Below are positions 1 through 5,090 of a DNA stretch of 5,280 nt, one piece after another. Location of the stretch: the NCBI GenBank assembly GCA_038227745.1, contig JBBRPS010000707.1, positions 1 through 5,280 of the forward strand. Reading direction: 5' to 3'. Within the stretch, counting starts at the first letter, position 1; every line of letters begins with the position of its first letter. Under the pieces are notes generated by a model, which was not told where the DNA came from, searched no databases, and saw only the letters and a program-made list of their open reading frames with translations. The position numbers and the translations under genes are program-made. The DNA is from DASPXY01 sp038227745. GTDB lineage: Bacteria > Planctomycetota > Planctomycetia > Gemmatales > Gemmataceae.

Positions 1-28
1 AGAAGGACAGCGACGCTTGCTCGGCCAT
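1..28 (-). CDS. Possible N-terminus of an unidentified gene, cut by window edge
   Basis: A minus-strand reading frame opens at an ATG (28-26) and reads MAEQASLSF before leaving the window. The sequence just upstream on that strand has GGAGGAG followed by AAATGCC, a good Shine-Dalgarno at normal distance. A second ATG at 33-31 in another frame lies too close to the purine run to be preferred. Nine residues are too few to identify a family. The position, about 100 bp after a DUF433 antitoxin gene and on the same strand, is where a toxin partner might lie, but nothing in the residues shows this. Support rests only on the ribosome binding site and open frame. Confidence 0.4.
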
Positions 29-66
29 GGCATTTCTCCTCCGTGAACCAGGTCAGTCCGAGGAGA

Positions 67-95
67 ATCATTCGCGTGGCCCTTGTCAAAATCAA
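67..95 (-). promoter_or_regulatory. Weak sigma70-like promoter candidate for the left-edge gene
   Basis: On the minus strand TTGATT (95-90) and AATGAT (72-67) are separated by 17 bp, each matching four of six consensus positions. The -10 lies about 38 bp upstream of the ATG at 28. A better -35 word, TTGACA, sits just inside (89-84) but has no -10 at the right distance. This is pattern matching only; planctomycete promoters are poorly defined. Confidence 0.18.
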
Positions 96-131
96 CCCCT
101 CTGCCAACAATGTACTGGCGTTTAGATGCGA

Positions 132-356
132 TTACCCTGGCACCACCCGCAGCCGCCGCTCGCGATCGGCGGCAAACGCGAGGCAGGCTCGGATGTCCTC
201 CGCCGTGAGGTCAGGAAAGTCTGCCAGGATCTCTTCGACCGACATTCCGGACGCAAGATATTCCAGAACATCTTGTACAGTCATCCGCAGCCCGCGTATG
301 CAGGGTTGCCCGCTGCGCTTGTCCGGCTCAATCGTGATCAGTTTCGTGTAGTCCAT
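132..356 (-). CDS. DUF433 domain protein, VapB-like antitoxin candidate
   Basis: A 74-residue protein that is almost entirely one DUF433 domain. Visible family hallmarks are the N-terminal GQPCIRGLRMTVQDVL (residues 16-31), the central LASGMSVEEILADFPDL (34-50) and the C-terminal EDIRACLAFAADRERR (53-68). DUF433 proteins are small helix-turn-helix-like proteins, usually encoded next to a DUF5615 (PIN-like) protein and regarded as the antitoxin of that pair; that role is family knowledge, not shown here. The ATG at 356 is chosen because GGTGA lies 4 nt upstream (365-361). An in-frame upstream TTG would add 19 residues translated from repeat DNA (M, RCVPFSVPLFGPFRSGEI) and is not credible. It ends with TAA at 134-132. 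No DUF5615 gene overlaps or directly follows it, which is unusual. The compound inverted repeat lies 10 bp upstream of the start. Confidence 0.85.
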   Translation of the reverse strand: MDYTKLITIEPDKRSGQPCIRGLRMTVQDVLEYLASGMSVEEILADFPDLTAEDIRACLAFAADRERRLRVVPG

Positions 357-365
357 GATTTCACC

Positions 366-482
366 GGACCGAAAAGGACCGAAAAGGGGGACCGAAAAGG
401 GGACGCATCTCAAATATTACGAATCAGTCAATCAGTATTTTTTAAGATGCGTCCCCCTTTTCGGTCCGTCCCCTTTTCGGTC
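366..482. repeat. Compound inverted repeat, REP-like palindromic element
   Basis: A 117-bp palindromic element. The unit GACCGAAAAGG occurs three times on the plus strand (367-377, 377-387, 390-400) and twice inverted (456-466, 472-482). The inner arms 389-410 and 445-467 pair over 22 bases with one bulged C; both end in GGGG(G)ACGCATCT. The outer arms 377-389 and 470-482 pair over a further 13 bases. The third plus-strand copy (367-377) has no partner. The roughly 34-base centre (411-444) is AT-rich, unlike its surroundings, and holds an 8-bp tandem (AATCAGTC then AATCAGTA, 422-437). The pattern of short GC-rich units in opposed pairs fits REP/BIME-type elements mobilised by Y1 (RAYT) transposases; no such transposase is in the window. 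It could also form an RNA hairpin in the DUF433 leader. It lacks the 3' U-run expected of an intrinsic terminator. Confidence 0.8.
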
Positions 483-627
483 TGGGCTGTCGATGGCCAT
501 CTCAACGCCATCAGGGTTCAACTCCTGTTCCGGCTTCACTTCCTGGTCAGGCGAAAGTCAAAGCAGTTGTCCGCCGCGCGGGTCGAAATCAGCTCCCCTT
601 TTCACCCCCTCCAACTCGCCTGGTTTT
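483..627. other. Intergenic spacer with degenerate repeat-like tracts
   Basis: This stretch separates the Phd-type antitoxin stop from the palindromic element; together they make 271 bp without a convincing gene. The part near 591-611 has CCCCTTTTC runs like the repeat unit. One minus-strand frame stays open from 557 to 432, reads acidic residues such as PDQEVKPEQELNPDGVEMA, and then enters the repeat. It has only an internal ATG (500) and no ribosome binding site. I see no promoter or intrinsic terminator here. Confidence 0.5.
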
Positions 628-975
628 CTACAGGGCAGCGTCGTTCCCTTTTCCCGTCCCCTCCTTGCTCCCCTTTTTCTTGCCATTTCGTTTCCCCCCT
701 GCCGGCCGACGCCGTTTCGTGGGTAGGCCGAGTTCCCGACGGATCTCCTCAATGCCGATTCCTCCCTGTTCGCGGTAAGAACGGCGCGACTCTTCAATCA
801 AGGCCAGGAAACGGGGATTGTTGGCCAAAGAAACGGCTTCCCAATCACTCCCCGACAGGTCCTTCACGGCAGCCAAAGGTTTGCCGTTCCGCATCAAGAT
901 TACCGGTCCCTGCTTGGCTAGTTCCGCCAAATCGGGGACCGTCAAAGTCGTTTTTTCCAGCTCTATCCTGTTCAC
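628..975 (-). CDS. Phd/YefM-type antitoxin with extended basic C-terminal tail
   Basis: A 115-residue protein. Residues 1-45 show the Phd/YefM pattern: a start like MNRIELEKTT, a helix around VPDLAELAKQG, then the strand-turn-strand VILMRNGKPLAAVKDL. In that family this part binds operator DNA. Residues 50-84 (ANNPRFLALIEESRRS... through GGIGIEEIRRELGL) form the helical segment that would wrap the toxin. Related proteins normally end near GIxxEEIRRxLGL at about 84 residues. Here a further 31 residues (85-115) are almost only K, R, G, E and T and look non-native. The start is GTG (975-973), overlapping the toxin stop as GTGA, with GAGGAG (989-984) 8 nt upstream inside the toxin gene. Toxin-first order and translational coupling are seen in other RelE/Phd pairs. 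Probable function: neutralise the upstream toxin and repress the pair. The stop is TAG. Confidence 0.85.
   Translation of the reverse strand: MNRIELEKTTLTVPDLAELAKQGPVILMRNGKPLAAVKDLSGSDWEAVSLANNPRFLALIEESRRSYREQGGIGIEEIRRELGLPTKRRRPAGGKRNGKKKGSKEGTGKGNDAAL
631..723 (-). other. Lys/Gly-rich antitoxin tail encoded by repeat-like DNA
   Basis: This segment encodes antitoxin residues 85-115, which are low in complexity and strongly basic. On the coding strand it is a purine run with words such as AAAAAGGGGAGC and GGGGACGGGAAAAGGGAACG. These resemble the unit of the palindromic element 150-300 bp further on (AAAAGGGGACGGACCGAAAAGG). The similarity was judged by eye and could be base-composition bias. 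Confidence 0.45.
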
Positions 976-1268
976 AGCTCAATCTCCTCGCCGCCGATGC
1001 GCAGGACGTCGTGCGTCTTCTGCCCCACGGCTACAATGATCACCACTTCCTTGTCCTGATCGATGTCATAGAACACGCGCAAATCGCCAATCCGTAACTC
1101 CCAGGGCGCAAGGTCATTGTCCTCCAGTTTCTTCCTTTGCCGGGTCGGTTGCCCTGGCCGGTGGGTAAGCTGGAGAGCAATAGTGTCGAGGACGACCTGC
1201 TGGTCGCGCTTGCGCAGCCCTTTCAGGTTGTCGCGGGCGCGTCGGGAGAATTCAATACCGAAAGCCAC
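972..1268 (-). CDS. RelE/ParE superfamily toxin
   Basis: A 98-residue protein of the RelE/ParE toxin superfamily, normal in length. The N-terminus IEFSRRARDNLKGLRKRDQQ is the usual first strand and helical hairpin. The segment TRQRKKL (42-48), then APWELRIGDLRVFYDI (54-69), then EVVIIVAVGQKTHDVLRIGG (74-93) is the diagnostic beta-sheet core, with W56, E57, R59, D62, R64 and Y67 as the typical conserved residues. RelE members cleave mRNA on the ribosome and ParE members inhibit gyrase; the sequence does not tell me which applies. The start is GTG (1268-1266) with GGGGAG (1281-1276) 7 nt upstream. It lies 35 bp after the kinase stop and directly precedes its presumed antitoxin. No promoter is evident in those 35 bp, so it may be read from upstream or from a promoter inside the kinase gene. 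Confidence 0.88.
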   Translation of the reverse strand: MAFGIEFSRRARDNLKGLRKRDQQVVLDTIALQLTHRPGQPTRQRKKLEDNDLAPWELRIGDLRVFYDIDQDKEVVIIVAVGQKTHDVLRIGGEEIEL

Positions 1269-1303
1269 CGCGATTCTCCCCTGGACTGTTTGTTAAGGAC
1301 GAC

Positions 1304-2509
1304 TTACGGCGGCAGTTTCCATAGCCGGACGGTCTTGTCCGAGCTGGCGGAGAGAGCATAGCGGCCATCCGGCGAAACGGCGAGGCCCCTGACGCCGCGG
1401 CCGTGCCCGGTAAAGCGATGCACCGCCTTGCCTCTCACCAGGTCCCATAGCACCAGGGTCTGGTCGGCGCTGCTGGAGATGGCCCGACGGCCGTCGGGCA
1501 GCAAGGCCAGGCCCCAGAGCGGCCCGGTGTACTTGCAAGGGCGACGAGTTTCTTTCCCGCTCTCCAAGTCCCAAGACCGCACCGTCTTATCGGCACTGAC
1601 GGAGACGGCTTGCCGGCCGTCGGTCGCAACCGCCACCGCGCGAACCAGGCCCTTGTGCAATTCCTGCCGAAGGATCTCCTTGCCGTTCTCCAGGTTCCAC
1701 AAGCGCACCGTCCCGTCGCGGCACCCAGCCAGGAGGCGGTCTCCAGGGGCGAAGGTCACCACCGGTGTCGGCACACCCTTCCAGAGTTGCAATTCTTTGC
1801 CTGTCTCAACGTCCCACAAGCGCATGGTGTTGTCGGCGCTCCCGCTGACCGCCTGCTTGCCGTCGGGAGAGAAGGCCACGCTGCCGACCGTCTTGCCGTG
1901 CCCTCGGAAACGCCGTACCTCCGTGCCGGTTTCCACGTCCCACAGCCGCACGGTTTTGTCCGCTCCACAGGACAGAGCCTGCTTGCCGTCGGGAGAGAAG
2001 ACGACACATTCAACCCTGCCGGTGTGACCGTTGTACCGACGAACTTCCTTGCCGCTCTTGACGTCCCACAAGCGCATTGTCTTATCCGCTCCAGAGGAGA
2101 GAGCCCGGCCACCGTCGGGAGAAAAGGCCACGCTTACCACCATGTCCGTATGCCCCTCCAGACGCCGGATTTCTCCGAAGAGGGGCTCGGTCTTGTGGCG
2201 AAGGGCAGCGGCTTCGACCGCCGCGGTCTGGTTGGTGAACAGGCAGTCCGGCGGGATCGCCTGCTCGTCGATCACGCCGGGTAACTCCCAGCGCAAACTC
2301 ATGGTCGCCGATCCTTTCGATTCGTAGTAATCGACGTGGATGGCGTGCGGTTGATCGGATAGCTGCACCTCACGGGAAATGCGCCGGAGCCCTTTGAGGC
2401 TCGCCAGTCCGAACTTGGGTGCCCCCTCCACCGAGATATGGGCGACATCATCGACGACAGCGATGATTCGATAGAGGCCTGGCCGAGGGGCCACGAGCCA
2501 ACCCCCCAC
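1304..2509 (-). CDS. Kinase segment 3: end of second PA14 and seven WD40 repeats
   Basis: The third frame opens at a GTG (2509-2507) that overlaps the break and runs 401 codons to TAA. It resumes the second PA14-like domain at GGWLVAPRPGLYRII and completes it with AIHVDYYESKGSATMSLRW and ELPGVIDEQAIPPDCLF. A short helical linker (TAAVEAAALRHKTEPL) leads into seven WD40 repeats, most showing GH near the start, FSPDG in the middle and a terminal RLWD. Seven blades would close one beta-propeller. Repeat 4 is the most divergent: it lacks GH and is three residues shorter. Repeats 5 and 6 also lack GH. WD40 propellers are protein-binding scaffolds; the ligand here is unknown. An assembler or gene caller would probably report this segment as a free-standing WD40 protein, which I think is wrong. 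Confidence 0.85.
   Translation of the reverse strand: MGGWLVAPRPGLYRIIAVVDDVAHISVEGAPKFGLASLKGLRRISREVQLSDQPHAIHVDYYESKGSATMSLRWELPGVIDEQAIPPDCLFTNQTAAVEAAALRHKTEPLFGEIRRLEGHTDMVVSVAFSPDGGRALSSGADKTMRLWDVKSGKEVRRYNGHTGRVECVVFSPDGKQALSCGADKTVRLWDVETGTEVRRFRGHGKTVGSVAFSPDGKQAVSGSADNTMRLWDVETGKELQLWKGVPTPVVTFAPGDRLLAGCRDGTVRLWNLENGKEILRQELHKGLVRAVAVATDGRQAVSVSADKTVRSWDLESGKETRRPCKYTGPLWGLALLPDGRRAISSSADQTLVLWDLVRGKAVHRFTGHGRGVRGLAVSPDGRYALSASSDKTVRLWKLPP
1307..2170 (-). repeat. Seven tandem WD40 units, period 126 bp
   Basis: Seven coding repeats run from 2170 to 1307, most of them 42 codons long. The DNA itself is repetitive in the first three units: a 24-bp string at 1851-1874 recurs without change at 1977-2000, exactly 126 bp away, and in diverged form at 2103-2126. 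The later units are similar mainly at protein level. Confidence 0.88.
2502..2507 (-). other. Homopolymer run of six G at the second frame break
   Basis: The coding strand reads TGG, then a G run, then TTGG. The PA14 core expected here is RWGGWL, which needs seven G in all; six are present. One missing G explains the whole frame change. A -1 slip on this run during translation would also give exactly W-G-G-W with no residue lost. Confidence 0.7.
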
Positions 2510-3708
2510 CGAACACCGAAGTGATCGCTCATCACCTGAGGATCAGGACTGCCCTCGCCCCAGAACCAGTCCACCTGCGCATCGACTCGCGGTTTCACTT
2601 TCTGTGCAAAATGATTTTTCATGTTGCCCTGGTACAGCTTGGCGTTGAGGCCGTTGGGGGGGCACTGGGGAACGCGCGGCAGTTCGACCTCGGCGTAGGC
2701 CGCCACATCCTCATCGTGGAACAGAGCGTTCCGGGGCACAACCTGCTCCGGGAACACCCCCGGTAGTTCCCAGCGGAGGCTGACGAGCGAACGCCCCTTT
2801 GCCCGTCCATAGTACTCCAGGCGGAGGTGGTGTGGCCGGTCGCCGAGATCGACGGGGACCGAGTGCCGCTGCGCCAACTGGTTCTTCCACTTGTCGATAA
2901 CCCACTTGCCGTCCAGAGATAGTCGCACCCCGTCGAAGGCGATTACCGAAAGGTTGTAGCGGCCTGGCTTGGGTGCCTTGAGCCAGCCGTCCCAGCGGAT
3001 GGAATGGTCTCTGCCCTGCAGTTCCTCATCGGGGGCCGTGTCTACCCCCAACCAGTCTATCTGCGAGTCGATCCGGGTCTTCACCATCTTCTCGAACTTC
3101 AGTCCCTGGAACAATTCGGTCCGCAACCCGTTCTTGCTCCCGAGTTTGACCAGACGCACCCGCTGGAGAGGGTTGGTCCCTCGCTTGACGGCGATGAGCA
3201 GGCTCACGGGCTCGGTCTCCTCCCCCTTGATCCGCAGGCGGTGTGCGCCCGCGCGAAGTCGGCGCGGCCGCTGGAGGTCGTCGGAATCGACCTCCTCCCC
3301 ATCGACCGTCGCCTCAAGATCCGTCTTCTCCAGTTCCGCGTCCTTCGGGTCGCTTTCCAGCAGCACCCGGACGGTCCCGAAGGCCTGCAGCTGTACCCGC
3401 ACGGGAGTGTTCTCCCCGCGAAGGACGGTGAACTCCTGACTGACGCGATCGTAATCCGCACCTTCGACGGACAGCTGGTGCCGGCCCGCCGGCCGCCGTA
3501 GCAGGGACGCCAGTGCCTCGCGGTCGAAGACGGCACCGTCGATCCGAACCTCGACGGGGGCCGGCGGGTCGTCCAGCTCGACCAGGAGCGTGCCGTCGTT
3601 CGTGGCCAGGTACCAGAGGACGCCGCCGGCCAGGGCGGCCAGCGCGAGGAGGCTGACGAGCAGGCCGGCGAGCGCGGGCCGGCGCCGCGCCCACTTGGCG
3701 GCTTCCAC
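2504..3708 (-). CDS. Kinase segment 2: membrane helix, PEGA-like regions, PA14
   Basis: This second frame continues the protein from VEAAKWARRRPALAG. Basic residues (KWARRR) precede a hydrophobic stretch, LAGLLVSLLALAALAGGVLW, which fits one transmembrane helix with the N-side in the cytoplasm. Next come two beta-rich PEGA-like stretches, recognisable from PVEVRIDGAV...PAGRHQLSVEGADY and from a second VTVDG/RAGAHRLRIKG-type unit. The first PA14-like domain begins NGLRTELFQGLKF and includes HSIRWDGWLKAPKPGRYNLS and LRLEYYGRAKGRSLVSLRW. The second begins NGLNAKLYQGNMK and is interrupted at HFGVRW. This frame remains open to 2299, but past 2504 it no longer makes PA14 sequence. A GTG at 3708-3706 could start it as a separate protein, but there is no clear ribosome binding site and the homology says it is one gene. 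Confidence 0.85.
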
Positions 3709-3713
3709 GGCCC
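3706..3713 (-). other. First frame break between kinase domain and membrane helix
   Basis: The coding strand reads GGGCCGTGGAAGCC. The frame from the kinase gives ARPAGPWKPPSG, while one extra base after GGGCC (for example a third C) gives ARPAGPVEAAKWARRR, the usual link from kinase to membrane helix. The break is therefore a one-base deficit next to short G and C runs. Confidence 0.7.
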
Positions 3714-5075
3714 GGCCGGGCGGGCCGCGATCACCTCGCCGTTCAGAAACCGGCGCAGGTCCTCGGCCAAGGCCGCGGCGCTGGCGTAGCGGTCGCGGGG
3801 GTTCTTCTCCAGGCATTTCAGGCAGATGACGTTCAGGTCCGCTGGCACGCCAGTCCGGAGTCGCGCCGGCGGCACCGGTTCCACGGACAGCACCTGGAAC
3901 AGCGTGTGCATCGCCGTCTCCCCCTTGAACGGCGGCCGACCCGTCAACAGCTCGTAGAGGATGGCGCCCAGCGCGTAGACGTCCGCCGCCGGCCCCACCT
4001 CCTTCGTCCGGCCATCGGCCTGCTCGGGGGCCATGTAGCTGGGCGTCCCCAGCACTGACCCGGTCCGCGTCTGGCCGGCGTCCACGTCGAGGCGCTTGGC
4101 CAGGCCGAAGTCGGCGATCTTGGGGGTGCCGTCCGCGCTCAGCAGAACGTTGGCGGGCTTCAGGTCGCGGTGGACGACGCCGTACTCGTGGGCCGCGTGC
4201 ATGGCGCGGGCGAGGGTCTCCACCAGGCCCGCCGCCGCGCGCGGCGGCAGCGGCCCGCCCCTGGCCTTGTGCGCCAGGCTGCCGCCGTCCACGAACTCCA
4301 TGGAGAAGAACGGCCGGTCGTCGTGCTCGCCCACTTCGTGGATCTGCACGACGTTGGGGTGCTGCAGGCGCGCCACCGCCTCCCCCTCGGCCTTGAAGCG
4401 CGCCCGGTCCTGCCCGCCGGCGCACTCCGCGACCAGGATCATCTTCAGCGCCACCGTCCGGTTGAGGCCGACCTGGCGGGCCTTGTAGACGACGCCCATG
4501 CCGCCGCGCCCCAGCTCCCCCAGGACCTCGTACCCCGGCACAGTCACCGCCTCCGTCGCCTGGTTCCTCGGCTGGTCTCGCGAGGAAGGAGGCTGAGATC
4601 CCCCCGCGGCAGTCACCTGCGTGATCAACCGTTCCGGAATGGGGGCGGGCGGGTGATCCGGTAGGGACGCGCTGGCCGGGAACAACCCCGGGACCGTCGC
4701 CGCAGAGACCCATTTCGAGGTGCCCTCGCGCAGGACCATCGCATCCGACGGGACGCGGCCGGCGTGGGCTTCGGTGCGCAGCTGCGGCCAGGACAGCGGC
4801 CCGACCTTCTGCTTACCGCGCGCGTAATACCATTGGTCCTGGCCGGCAAGAATCGCTCCCGAGGCCGGAGAGGCGGACTCCGCCGGGGGGCCGCTGTGCT
4901 GGGAGACGGCGTCTCCGGGTGCGACCGTCGGCTGGTCCGGTAGGGAGGAAGTCGATGGCAGTTGGCTCGGGGCCTGGGACGCCAGCGTATAGCCGTTGAC
5001 GTCACGGTGAGCGAGTGCAGGGAGGGAACGCAGGATGTTCGGATCCGCGGGGTATTGTGGGGCATTGTCGGCCAT
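3711..5075 (-). CDS. Kinase segment 1: GYF_2-like domain plus Hanks-type Ser/Thr kinase
   Basis: These 455 residues are read in the first frame. After a Ser/Pro/Ala-rich start, residues 81-132 match a GYF_2-like domain (QWYYARGKQKVGPLSW at the beginning, VPGLF at the end). The kinase domain follows: glycine loop GELGRGGMGVVYKA (186-199), ATP-anchoring K211 in VALK, likely alpha-C glutamate E230, catalytic loop HRDLKPAN (302-309) with D304, K306 and N309, the metal-binding DFG (322-324) and the APE motif (349-351). All catalytic residues are present, so this part should be active. The start is taken as ATG 5075-5073 because AGGAG (5086-5082) lies 6 nt upstream; an ATG at 5090 would add five residues but has no such site. 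Past 3711 the same frame stays open to 3204 but reads Arg/Pro/Ser-rich nonsense, so true homology ends here. GC is very high (43 of 60 bases at 4081-4140). Confidence 0.92.
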
Positions 5076-5081
5076 GAGCGA

Positions 5082-5086
5082 CTCCT
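5082..5086 (-). promoter_or_regulatory. Ribosome binding site deciding the kinase start
   Basis: AGGAG lies 6 nt upstream of the ATG at 5075, and inside the five codons that would be added by the ATG at 5090. The site favours the downstream start. Confidence 0.6.
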
Positions 5087-5090
5087 GCAT

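Larger units (their letters stand above)
1304..5075 (-). pseudogene. Composite Ser/Thr kinase with PEGA, PA14 and WD40; two frameshifts
   Basis: This is one ancestral gene spread over three frames. Restoring one base near 3709-3713 and one G in the run 2502-2507 gives a continuous protein of about 1257 residues. Domain order in that reconstruction: GYF_2-like 81-132, Hanks-type kinase 181-444, one transmembrane helix about 468-490, PEGA-like regions about 495-565 and 567-645, PA14-like domains 649-787 and 808-947, seven WD40 repeats 970-1257. It would be a membrane kinase with the catalytic part in the cytoplasm and a large outside portion that could bind glycans (PA14) or proteins (WD40). 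Domain continuity across both breaks is exact: a kinase C-lobe leads into the helix, and the PA14 core WGGW spans the second break. It is called a pseudogene only because the frame is broken as given. Sequencing error, real decay and frameshift recoding are all possible. The stop is TAA at 1306-1304. Confidence 0.75.

Noticed and set aside
357..413. Upstream TTG start for DUF433 adding 19 residues
   Set aside because: The added residues are a translation of the palindromic repeat; the ATG at 356 has a proper ribosome binding site and matches family length.
366..482. Palindrome as an intrinsic terminator or CRISPR repeat
   Set aside because: No U-run follows either arm, and the units are inverted and abutting rather than regularly spaced direct repeats with unique spacers.
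432..557. In-frame stretch after the TGA at 560-558, with residues such as PDQEVKPEQELNPDGVEMA
   Set aside because: Possibly a gene relic, but it is short, has no proper start, ends inside the repeat and matches no family I recognise.
558..797. Minus-strand open frame of 79 codons, including a possible ATG after a GGGGGG run near 687
   Set aside because: It overlaps the Phd antitoxin in another frame, and its Arg/Lys/Gly content follows from the purine-rich DNA. The ribosome-binding-like G run is part of the same bias.
126..1097. Long plus-strand open frame of 323 codons
   Set aside because: It lies opposite three minus-strand genes with clear families, shows no recognisable domain, and crosses the palindrome and intergenic DNA.
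2299..2503. Continuation of the PA14 frame past the G run
   Set aside because: It reads Ser/Arg-rich nonsense, while the frame starting at the GTG at 2509 completes the PA14 domain and the WD40 repeats.
3204..3710. Continuation of the kinase frame past the first break
   Set aside because: It is open but reads Arg/Pro/Ser-rich sequence with no domain, while another frame gives a membrane helix, PEGA and PA14 sequence.
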